DNA from: Dendrophyllia cribrosa | Lineage: Eukaryota > Cnidaria > Anthozoa > Scleractinia > Dendrophylliidae | NCBI GenBank assembly: GCA_024195265.1 | Contig: JAJLRJ010000006.1 | Location: 12,899,139 to 12,963,138 of the forward strand | Direction of reading: 5' to 3' | Length of the DNA stretch: 64,000 nt | Shown: positions 42,145 to 52,800 of the stretch, piece after piece | How positions within the stretch are numbered: position 1 is the first letter of the stretch | Layout: the number at the start of each line of letters is the position of its first letter | Made by a program: the position numbers and the translations under genes | The notes under the pieces: model-generated | Told to the model about the DNA's origin: nothing | The model's input: the letters and a program-made list of their open reading frames with translations, nothing else | The model's database searches: none

Positions 42145-42537
42145 ACTACAGGTTGAAACGTCTTCCAGCATAAATGCCTAAGGAAATCCTTAAGGTGTAT
42201 TGGCCAATGAAGAACAGTAATGAGATTAGAGAAAGCTCAGGATCAAGGGCAATTGACGAGCAAGTAAGAACCAGGCGATGGAAATGGTTAGGTCATGTTT
42301 CAAGAATGTCATCGGACAAAAACGCCAAGATTGCACTGACATTGGCATCCGAAGGCAAGCGTACAAGAGGACGGCCGAGAGAGACGTGGCGGAGAACGGT
42401 GAATAAAGAGAGGGAACATCTCGGATTTAAGACCTGGAGAGAGGCAGAGGTTGCAGCAAAAGACAGGGTGGCTTGGAAGAAGAGGATCAATGGCCCCATT
42501 TTCCACGTGGAAAGAAGGGATCAATGATGATGATGAA
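42145..42537 (+). mobile_element. Non-LTR retrotransposon 3' fragment (C-terminal RT tail)
   Basis: The open frame 42174-42527 encodes RRWKWLGHVSRMSSD, KRTRGRPRETWRRT and INGPIFHVERRDQ. This tail is typical of the C-terminal end of LINE polyproteins. The stop is followed at once by (ATG)n, a short microsatellite tail. An upstream frame with FQHKCLRK is shifted by one base near 42180. Catalytic RT motifs are absent, so the copy is 5'-truncated. The clade (RTE or L2-like) is not assigned. Confidence 0.8.
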
Positions 42538-42921
42538 ATTGCCTAGGGGAAATTTTATCTGAGGTAACTTGAATATGTTAAAAGAACAATAGAATGTCCC
42601 TTGACAGTCATCCTACATAGATTGAAGGGGTATTAACTGAAATCCCAAGGAAGCTAGCCAATTGATGTTTGTCGGTAAATGCGCTGATGACAGATTTGGA
42701 GTTGTCGTGTCACCTTTGAAAAACATGATGTTGTGTAATTGTTTTGGCCGCGTGCGCGCGTCAAACGAAGAAGATGTCGTGGTTTAGAGTGAACTTGCTG
42801 AGTAGAAATCGTTTGCAATACACGTTTTATTTTGCTGAAGTTACTCCATGTTTAGTTACCTTGTTTGCCATAATTTTTATGATATAATTTTTAACTAATC
42901 GGGTGATACATTTCGTTCCAG

Positions 42922-43561
42922 AAATGCTATTTATCCTGGAGATGAACCGGAGCTGGTATATCGCAATGGATATCTATTCAATCGGCTTCAGGCCAGTAAT
43001 CCAGACCCAGTTGTCGAGTATTTCAGCCCGATTTCAGCCAAACAATCATACGGGTATCCTTGCCACTATCAGACTGATCCAAGGAAAACCACCACCCAAG
43101 ACGTCCCCTTAAGCGAATTTTCGTCAACTTCGCAATCAGGCAGCCCTAAAACGAAGAAGACAATCTGGCAAGATATCTTGGCAACATTCAGAGAGAGCTG
43201 CCAGGATCATGGCATTGAAAGTGGGAAGACCTTGGCACAGCTGAAGGAAAAATGGAAAAGCCTCTTGGAGAAGTACAAAATATTACAGATAACAACAAGG
43301 CTACTGGCAGAGGGCGCGAGACAATTTAATTTTTTGAAGAACTGGACTCGATCAGCCCAAAGTTCGTGTGCGAAACGAAAAAACGCAAAAAAAAAAAAAG
43401 AAACTAAAAAAAAAAACGCGATACGCTTGGGCCGACGTTGTTGCCAAGCCAACGTAGTAAATAGATTAAGTAACGCGGCTCGTCGTCGTCTTTGGGCCCG
43501 CCGAGAATCAAACGCTGAAGGAAAATTACACTTAACCGCCTTGCTCGTTAAAATAAAGTGA
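42922..43561 (+). pseudogene. Myb/SANT-like DNA-binding protein fragment, frameshifted
   Basis: After an acceptor (TTCCAG|A) the frame is open for 212 codons. The first part (GDEPELVYRNGYLFNRL) is unknown. WQDILATFRESCQDH and LKEKWKSLLEKYK are the second and third helices of a Myb/SANT-like (trihelix) domain. The first helix is missing. After EKYK the shifted frame carries the expected DNNKATGR and FFEELDS, with a TAA, so a one-base shift and a stop have broken the gene. The remaining Lys-rich C-terminus is probably frameshift translation. No upstream exon was found. Confidence 0.6.
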
Positions 43562-43794
43562 AAAATAGTAGTGAAACGAGAATAAAAATTTCTCTTTGGT
43601 CTGCTTGATTTTCGAGCCAAAAATGCGTTTACGCGGTATGAAATTTAATCCTGTGATAGCACTGTAACATCCCAGACGCGATTCTCTTCAGTGGCCGCTT
43701 TTTTTAAATTGGAGACGCATTATCCGTCTAGACAAACTTGGGCAAACATTTGTAGTTCGTCTGGTTACGCGTCTCAAGTATAAAGACGGGCACA

Positions 43795-43886
43795 AGACGC
43801 ATTATGCGTCTAGACGAACTATCTTTCGTAGTGCGTCGTTCAAGACGCATAACGAAAGATAGTTCGTCTAGACGCATAATGCGTCT
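43795..43886. repeat. Perfect 35-bp-arm hairpin
   Basis: Arms 43795-43829 and 43852-43886 are exact reverse complements, with a 22-bp loop. GACGCATTATGCGTC-type motifs recur from about 43690 to 44300. Confidence 0.9.
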
Positions 43887-44057
43887 GTGTGTATAAAGAC
43901 GGCACCAGACGAACAACAGTAAAATGAGACCAACACGGTCGCCATCTTGAATTTGGCCGCCAAAAAATTCTAGTACTCATTCCTTTTTATTAGTGGCCGC
44001 GCGCAACGACTCGCATTGCTCGTTTCCCGTAGTTCGTCTTGTTGTTCGTCCTGTCTT

Positions 44058-44241
44058 TATCGCGTTCGAAGGACGCAATCCTAATTTCGTGTTGGTTATC
44101 CTGTGGTTTATGTGCAGTAAAATTTGAGATTTTTTGGTGGCCGGTCTTCCAAATGGCCGCCCCTATTGTTTTTTTACAGGGGCTCATTTCCGCCGGAAAT
44201 TCCTTCGAACGCGTCTCCATAATCTGTGATTACTGCTAGTA
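44058..44241 (+). repeat. ~185-bp dispersed repeat, copy 2
   Basis: Matches 15598-15795 in the same orientation. It sits inside the GACGCATTATCCGTC-rich region, so it may be nested. Confidence 0.75.
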
Positions 44242-44289
44242 TTAGACGTATGACATAACAGATGCATTATCCATCTGGACGGATAATGC

Positions 44290-45684
44290 GTCTCTAGTGT
44301 AAAAACAGCCAGTGAGACCTTTTCGCCTGGGGAAAGGAAACCCGAGATGAATTTACCTCGGGTGAACTCGGGTAAATTCTCCCTTGGTAAATCGATTTTC
44401 CCTATGGAAAAGTGTGTAGTGTGTCGATAGTGTGACCAGGGCTAATAACCAAAGCGACTACACGCCGGACGCGAAAAACCAGACGATGCCCGGAAACATG
44501 TTCTCCAAATCAAGTGCGTCCTTGTCAAATAACTTCCCTGGAGGTTTAAAGGAAGAGCTACATAAAGGCATTGATTCATTGATTGATAGATTGATTGACT
44601 GATTGATTAAATATTAGTGAGCGGGGGTGGGTGGGTGAACCTCGTGGAAACGAGCAAAAATCTAGGTCGAATTCCTGAAGAGGAATAACATTGTCATTCC
44701 ACAATGTCGAGAAATACGATTCAGTATTTTAGGGCTAACGGATATGCAAATTATAAAGATAATTATAACAATATATAAATGACCAAAGAAAAGGAAACAG
44801 GAACAACTGAAAACTGATGATAAAGGAAATTTCAAATAATACTAAAATATTAATCAATAAACGTCCTGTAGGTATTTTGGTCTTGTACACTAGAAAGTTT
44901 ATTTAAGGGTACTCCTAACCTTCGCGGGTGTCCTTACAAGTGCAAATTAATCCCAAATTGAACGAGAAAACCGTATGATTACTTATTAATAATTATACAT
45001 GAAAACATTTGCATCAATTTTTTTTTACAAAATTTTTTTTGGCAAAACATTTTTGCATTAAATTTTTTTGGCAAAATTTTTGTAATTTGCACTGGTGTTA
45101 CACTTGAACTGTACTGCTCTTAGCCAATCAGAATTGAGTAATTTTTTCATGTATATTATTACAAAAGGAATCGGAACTCAATCGAACTCAATCATGAATT
45201 TAGTTCGATTAAGTTAAATTTATATTACATTCGATTACCGACATTGATTAGATACCCCGACATCGGTCCCGTTTCTTCTGTCCTCGGACACTGGTAATCA
45301 CTACGTTTACAATCAATCCCACTGATAAGAAAAAACAAACAATTGGGCAACATGCTATAACGTTTTATAAAATGCTCAATGAAATGCGCGCGCTATGATT
45401 GGTCAAATCGAGTTTATTATAACTCGATAAAGCACGCGCGAATTCTTGTCCCTTTGTGGTCGTTTTTATTTTATAAAAGAAATAAAAAAACTTGTTCCTC
45501 GTGTATTGTTGAGTTATATAAGCACTTGCGAATTATTAAGAACACTCGAGAAGTGCTTCTCTGCACCTCTCTCCTCGTGTTCTAAATAATTCCCGCGTGC
45601 TTATAAAACTCAACAATACATTCTGCGCATTTTTTGTTTCTTTAGCAAAAATACTTGAAACACTCTTCCCTAATAAGGCCAAAT
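44290..45684. other. Intergenic stretch with diverged repeats
   Basis: No gene. There is a GATT-repeat patch near 44570-44610, and inverted arms at about 45500-45550 and 45570-45625 (TTGTTGAGTTATATAAGCA and its relative). Otherwise AT-rich. Confidence 0.5.
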
Positions 45685-45852
45685 TAGGGCCCGGTCACAC
45701 TACAGTCAAAAACAAAAATTAGCCCGTGCAAAATGACATAAAAACAAAAAAATTCCACAAAAAGCGTGTCCCACCGGAGCGGTTTCTTTTGTTTTCCTCG
45801 ATTTTTCACGGGCTAATTTTTATTTTTGATTGTAGTGCGACCAGGCCCTTAG
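45685..45852. mobile_element. ~168-bp hAT-like MITE
   Basis: Ends with GGTCACACTACAGTCAAAAA and its imperfect reverse complement. The GGGCC-GGTCACACTA terminus resembles hAT MITEs; no 8-bp duplication was confirmed. Confidence 0.7.
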
Positions 45853-46050
45853 GCATTTTCCAAATCCTGTTCTCTCTCCCCCACCTCATCAAAGTTGTGA
45901 CAATTCGAAAATCATACTGACAACTTCGCTTAACAACATTGAAAGGGGGATGGGTAGGGGATAAATACTTAAATCAACCGTTTCATTTGATCTCAAGGGC
46001 GGCGGGTGTCTCAACAATTTTGCAACTAGTTGTCTCATTGCTATATCGCT

Positions 46051-46460
46051 TTAAAGGAACACTGTCCCGCCGAAATATCACAATTTGGCTTAGCTTTTTT
46101 TCACGTTATATCGCCAAATGCCACCAAATATACAACATAGCTAGAAAAAAGATTCTATAGAGCAAAACAAAAGCAGTAGTTTGGAGATAAAGTGCAGGAT
46201 TGCAAGGATTGAAGTGGATTACAGTTCATGAAATTTGATTTATTGACAAGCGGTCAATAAATCCAACTTGACATTCTTGTGTCATTTTGACTTTTTCTAG
46301 CCGTTATTCTGTCTGTTTAGTTCATATTTCTTTGCTTCTATCACTTTTGACGATGGTTTCTTCCAATTTCAAGATAATAAAATCAGCTTAAAACAAGCTC
46401 TTAGCCATAATAATTTTTTTATGAAAACATGATATTTCAGCCAGGACAGTGTCCGTTTAA
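46051..46460. mobile_element. TTAA-flanked MITE, family D
   Basis: TTAA at 46051-46054 and 46457-46460. Ends AGGAACACTGTCC and (reverse) ACGGACACTGTCC, followed by GCCGAAATATCA-like sequence. Confidence 0.72.
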
Positions 46461-46860
46461 AGCTGTTGTTTTCATTTAATAGAGTGTTTTCACTGACGTC
46501 ATATCAAAATTCAGGAGCAGTTGTCGATTCCAAAATGTTTATGGAATTGTAGAGAGTTTAAAACTACACACCTGGGACAAATTTTGAAGCGCAAGAGCAT
46601 TTCATTCAAGAGTTATAGGCGAATGAGTATAGACATTTTTAGTAAGAAATGTATGGGGCGGCCATCTTGGTGTCCCACTTAGGGACACCAAGAAATTTTG
46701 ACCATGTGATGACGTAAATCGTGGTAAATAAGAGTCCACACCACGGAAAACCGGTGTAAATTTGTTTTTTACAACAATATTTAGAAAAAAAATACAAGGA
46801 AAAATCGAAGTCTTGTTACAAAACGTGACAGCAAAGAAAGAGCAAGCGTTGTCTATAACT

Positions 46861-46965
46861 TTCTCGCAATCTGATTGGTTTTTTTCAAGCGCGCGTGATG
46901 TTAGCGTCAGCTCCGTTGTCTGGACTCTCATTTAACACTCACGTCGACCAATCAGATTGCGAGTT
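46861..46965. repeat. Inverted repeat, ~105 bp
   Basis: CTCGCAATCTGATTGGT and ACCAATCAGATTGCGAG as exact arms. Confidence 0.75.
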
Positions 46966-47487
46966 TAGCGGCAATTGTGGTAAAAATATCAATTTATCTG
47001 CATTTTAAAAACATATTTAACTGATCACAAAGCACTCTGTGCACTACTAAGTAAATTGTTTTCAAACAACAACTTGATTTTAAGTACTACAGGAATATTG
47101 CAAATATTTTAACCCATTTAGCAGGCAACGGGTCTCGTACCTTTGTTAATTGGACTTGTGCTCTTTCATTTAAACAGCGATGTTGTTAAATGCAGCCGTT
47201 TTCATACAATAACCCTGACATACATGCACACAGTGTGCTCAGCTTTGACAGTCAGTTTCTCGACAAAAATAGTGCTTGCACTGTTGAAAACCGGTTTGGC
47301 GAGAAAAACCGGCGTTACTGGCCCAAACTATGGGGTTGCAGCGACTTCAAATAGTCGACACGATTTCAGTAGAGCCTACTTTTCTTCCCGAGTTTAATAC
47401 AAGGGAGGTAAAGAGGTTCTACTGGCAGGGTGTAGACATGTGTACTTCTGTGTACCTATTTTTCTTTTAAAATATAATCATGAGTAC

Positions 47488-48354
47488 GTTCAAGAATCTT
47501 GATAACTCGAACCTCAAAAGGAAATCGGAAAAGGTTCGAGTTAGCGGGAGTTCGAGTTATCAGGAGTTGGAATCAGATGAATGGAAATTTGGCAGTACCT
47601 GTAAATGGTGTATGTTTACATGCTTTATGACTTATGAAACGCCTATCGTTTAATCATGTTAACTGTCCAAAAAAGAGTTAAGTAATGCTCCACGTAAGAA
47701 CTACTGTAAACTTCGTTGTTCTGCCGCAATGGCTCTTTCCCACATATCTTTGATTTCAAGAATAGAGGACGGGCTGATGGTTCATAGTTATATTTCAGTA
47801 TAAAAATAAAGAAAATCCATTTGCGTCAAATAAGTTTTAGGAAATGTTCGTGCTTAACCAATCAGAATAGCAGAAGACAATAGCTAATAATTTTGCTTAT
47901 TTGATGAAGTTCCCCAAATACAAAATATTTTAAAAATTCCATGTTGTGCGATTGGGTCTCAAATTACCTGAAACCTTAAAAACGTTAGACAAAATGCACC
48001 TTGAACCTTAACTTTTTAGCAGTTTCTGAGTCTAGGCCAATGAGATCACTAGTTGTAACAATGAAAAAAGTTGGCATTCCATCGTGCATTGCGTTTCAGC
48101 GCTTTCCTTCTTATGCGGATCATTACTTAAACTAGAACGATTTTTTAACAAAGCGAAGCGAAGTAAAAGAAGACTACGGTAGGACAATTAAGTCGTGTAC
48201 ACTAATAAACTCAGTGTTCTGGATGACATCTGTATGTTTTGACTTTGACAGATGAGGTTCGATATAAAGAAAATGACCTGAAGGAAAAACGAAATTACTT
48301 CGAGTTAGCACGAGGTTCGAGTTACCGAGGGTTCGAGTTATCGGGATTCAACTG
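47488..48354. mobile_element. MITE with a nested insertion
   Basis: Inverted ends GATAACTCGAACC at about 47501 and 48328-48340. The host element is split by the family B MITE at 47688-48130, so the unsplit length would be about 430 bp. Confidence 0.7.
47688..48130 (-). mobile_element. TTAA-flanked MITE, family B copy 2 (nested)
   Basis: TTAA at 47688-47691 and 48127-48130; inverted relative of 29356-29812 across its whole length. Confidence 0.8.
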
Positions 48355-48716
48355 TAGTCAGTCAATGCCCAGAATCAGTTAATTCATGTGTTTATCAGTT
48401 ATTCTCGATTTACCGGCTTTCGTTTGCGTTGTTTTGTTTCCTCTAGTGTTCAAGATCGGTGGAAATATTAAATATCCCCCCCCCCCCCCTCCCCCGCTAG
48501 TTAAATCAATTCTTTAAATTCCATTGTGCCGTTAAATTCCGCCGGACCGACAAGTGATATTGGCCTACAATGCTTTAGAAGCCAGTAACGACTCGAAATC
48601 GAAATATGTGTAAACTTATTGTTGTTTATATTCGTTTACAACAAATTAGATATTGTTATCGCTGGATTTACGCTGTTCTTGTTTCGAAACGCATTCGTAA
48701 CAAAGCATTAAGTCTA

Positions 48717-48902
48717 AGGGTGCGTTCCTTTGGGATGATCCGGATCCGGATCACTGATCCAAGACACTCGGATCATGAAGCATCAAAGGAACCGACGAAT
48801 CCACTCTGGACAAGGATTCATCGGTTCCTTTGATGCAGCATGATCCGTGTGATCTTGGATCAGTGATCCGGATCCGGATCATCCCAAAGGAACGCACCCT
48901 AA
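48717..48902. mobile_element. ~185-bp palindromic MITE rich in GGATCC
   Basis: Near-perfect arms starting AGGGTGCGTTCCTTTGGGAT, then GATCCGGATCCGGATC, around a short centre. Confidence 0.88.
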
Positions 48903-49712
48903 GTTTACATCTGATCCTGATGGAAGGAGTGAGTGAATTTAAGCCACCGTTACTGATAACCCGTTCATGACGCATGCGCTTTTTTCACGGGTTAAAAATT
49001 ACCATCGAGCTTTGCTAGACGAGAGACTGGTAACGAGAACAAAGATGTGACTCGCTACCCCCTCCCAACCTGTTCTTGTTTTGTCCGTTTGCCCCAGACT
49101 TCGACGTTGACTGTGTGGAAGACTAATCTCCAGTGATCTGTAAATTGATGCTATTCAAATTGCCCAAAAATTCCACGGGAGCTGATTATCAATGAGAAAG
49201 CGCTATAAGCACGGAGTTCACACCCTTTAGTTTAGTATGCAAAGGTATAAGAAGGACAAAACATGTTGTTTGTCGTGTTTTAACGCTTGAAACTTCTGAT
49301 CGTGAGTTTCGCTGGAGTTCCGCCGGCTGTACAATCATCTTGGGTAAGACGGGGGAGGGGGGACGGGACGGAGTGGTTCCGTGATGTTCCCCGGCTCTTT
49401 TTCTTTTTTTCTTCACCCACCCCATCCCACCCAGTACCATCCTTACCGTCCTTTGTTCTATGGACCCACTTTTCATAATTGTTCTAAGTGACTGGAACAA
49501 TAATCTTCAATTATTTCCCATTCTTAATCAGCGATCCGTGGAACAAAGGGCAGTTGGGATAGTTTACTAATAGCCTTGAGCAACGAGTTAATTAATGAAA
49601 GTGAAATCAAATTGTCAAATCAAATTTAATACAAACCTTATGATGGTTAGACGCGTGATTGCTCAGCACATTCAACGTCAGTTATGGAAAGCACTGTAGA
49701 TGGATCAAAGGG
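48903..49712. other. Region 5' of the acyl-CoA synthetase gene
   Basis: No coding sequence supported. The segment precedes the first coding exon and should contain its promoter and 5' UTR. No convincing core promoter element was picked out. Confidence 0.4.
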
Positions 49713-49817
49713 ATGGCCGTGAAAAGCAAATACCCAGATGTGCGTATTCCCGATAACCTTTCATGGCCGGATTTCGTGTTCAAAAACTTTGAAGGATTTG
49801 GAAACCACACAGCAATC
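49713..49817 (+). CDS. Acyl-CoA synthetase exon 1
   Basis: 35 codons from an ATG to donor ATC|GTAAGT. I chose this ATG because MAVKSKYPDVRIP matches usual family N-termini; an upstream in-frame ATG at 49659 gives only an unrelated extension. Confidence 0.85.
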
Positions 49818-52800
49818 GTAAGTTTATTAAGCGTAAAATGTAAGTTATCAATTGTGAGTGCTAAAAATTTCATGACGGTTGAGTTATGACTCATTCAGAG
49901 ATGTCATTCTTTGTAATAAAACTTTAGCGAAATGTTCAGGGTGAATTCGATCGCGGGCTAATTTATCTATAGCTTTTCAAGTGATATTTCTTACAGAGGG
50001 ACCATCTGCCATAGATATACACTAGATATAGAGTCAATGGCGATCTCATGCATAACTAGACGAAACCGCCAATTTTATTTCAAGAACACTTCATGCCTAC
50101 ACTAGAAGAACATGACTATGTATCTTGCTGCTATACCAAACCTTTATTACGTACAGTTCATAGCTGTTTTGTAAGACTGTATGTGATTTCAAAGACTTTC
50201 ATTCAAAGAGATCCATGAGGCATTCATTATCAGAAGCTGGCTAACTTTGGCTCGATTTCCGCCGGTCTTTGTTGCTAACCGAGACTTGCAAATTTTGTTT
50301 TCGTCTATTCACGCCCGAAAGGTTAAGAAAACAAATGGCAAACTACTAACAATACTGCCTTCAGGAAATGCAAGCAACCGAAACTAAGACGTCTAGGAAT
50401 TAGCATTTAATCCTTTACACCCAAGAGTGCGAAATATAACAATTCAAGAAAAATCCCGTATTTCATTTTGTAAAATACTAAAAAGCAAATGGGACCATGC
50501 AAAAGTACTGCCGAAGGGGTTTCACTTGAATGGTCAAAACGCGAGTTAGATCGAATATTAGCGGACGAACTGCAACCAGGCAAAAAGTATGTACAACATT
50601 GTATTGCGCACAATTAGTATAACATGAGAATCAAACAGAAAATGACCATTCCTCCCTCGGGAACTGAGAGACACAAAAACAGCCTTATCCCCCCGCGAGC
50701 TGTAAGGCTTTTGTCTTAATCGACGCGGTTTTCGCTTCCTTTTTATTCTTTATTCTTTGCATACTTATTCTTACTAAATATTTATGCATTGTAAAAATCA
50801 TGTATGCATTCTTATGTCCAAATTGGTTTCATTAAAGCTTATTTATTAATATGGTCAAACCAACTATTTTCATTGACTGACTCAAAAGTTAGAACAACGC
50901 TGCATATCTTCATATATATTTTACTCTGTGAGTAACAGGATTAAAATCGCTCATTAACGGTACTCTCTAAATTTAGGCATCGCTAATATTAAATTCGCTC
51001 AGCCTGTTTTCCGAAACAATAAAAAAAGCCCATGACAATGGGAACTTTACGTTTATGCGTGACCGGCCATTAACGCAGGCAACAGTGTTTTTAAGATTGA
51101 GACATGACTCTTAAGTTATTTCATCATAAAAGTTAGGTGGTTGTTTATCTTCTGAAAAATAAAATCGGCCGTACAAATAATCGGTGAAAATATGTCATGT
51201 TGACGTCTACGATACATGCAAATTATGACAAGCCGCCTGTCATTTTTAAACAAAAGTTCTTTTTTCGATTCTTTTTGAAATGGCACCACTTTTTGGAAGC
51301 TGCTGTTAGTTTAATAATGTTCTGGCGGTTAGGTACATTATTTAGTTATTATAGCGAGGTTAATAAATTTGTCGTGCCTCGGCAACTAAGCCGCGCAAAT
51401 TTGAGCAAAAAATATATTTATAGCGGAGCTCTCGCGGGCCGAGGGCCCGCTCGCGGAGCTCCATACTCATAGAACCTATGCCCGTCATTTTTCATGGCCA
51501 TGGCTAGCGGAATGTTTCGCGGGCGCGAACGACGTCCGTCCGTATGTTGCGCAGGGCTAGCTCGTGGGCGCGTATGACGTCGCAAAGTATGCGCGTATGA
51601 CGTCACACAACATCCAGGATCTTAGCAATTTTGAAACCAACGAGAGGCTTTGTTTTTGCGTCAACTACATTAAACACTTTTGTTGTGTTTAGCTGATCGA
51701 GAAAACTATTTGCAAAATCGTTTTTCCCTGCATTTTTTCGTGGTTTGCTACTCAAGACAGGTTTCACATTTTTCAAACAATGGTCAAGACCGCATCTGAG
51801 GTTGCGTAATGATGCAAGTCAACCTTTTTTGGAGGAATATAGAGCTAAGGGATTTTTTTAAACCTGATTTCGTCTTAAATTGAAGCTAGTAGATGGTCGA
51901 AGCATTTGTTTACAGCTAAACTCCTTTACATTGTAACCCATTGACGGCCGTGCCGGCCAAAATCGGCCGTGATTTTGCAATAACACACATTTAAAATATT
52001 TAAAATAAATACATTATTATCCTAGAAAGAAAAACCTATCAACACCTATACAACACCTTAGGGAATTTTTCATTTTAGTTTTTCAGCATATTTAATAATA
52101 TGTAAATATGTAACTACTGTAATATTCACAAACATGCCCTGATGAGAACCCTTAGAAGTTAAAAGTTCTTGGCACAATCTGTAACTTTTTCAAGCTCCAA
52201 ACTGTTGTGAAAATTAAAAATCTAGAAGAAAATAAAAAGAGAAAGCTTTAAAGAATACTCAGAAAAAGAAGAGCTTAAAGCGATGAAATCTTGAATCAAG
52301 AAACTTTATGCCTGCGAAGAAACGGAGTTTTAAAGAATTTACAAGCATCCCAGGAACTTAACGGTTCTCAAGAAACTGATTTGGAAATCAAAATTGCAAA
52401 AAATACACAGACATCTTTGCATAAGGCGACGCGAGTGAAGTTAGAACTATAAAATCCAAGTCTTGTTTTGTTTACATAAAATCGCTGTTCAACCTATATA
52501 ATGAATGAACAAACACATGAAAATGGACAACAAAATCTCGTTTTGAAAAGTTTTATTCAAATATCCGTTTGTTTATCTTTAAAAGCAAAACGCATGCCAT
52601 TAGTGCATGGAGGAACTGTGCACGCAAGCAAAATTGGCTAAGCACATAGCGAAATTCAAGATATCAATACGACTGAATTTGGGCACGTTTTATAATCATT
52701 TCAACAAAACTAACGAGAACACAAAGAAAAAGTCAATCACAAATCGATGGCAACATAAATTCCCGTCGAAAAATGTAATTTGTTTTACCTTTAAGTCTCT

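Noticed and set aside
43178..43561. Intact 127-residue basic protein
   Set aside because: The Lys-rich C-terminal part arises after a one-base shift relative to the expected Myb/SANT-like sequence; treated as pseudogene.
48751..48975. Two overlapping frames with LRVRSFGMIRIRITDP on both strands
   Set aside because: Both come from the GATC-rich palindrome, which reads alike on either strand.
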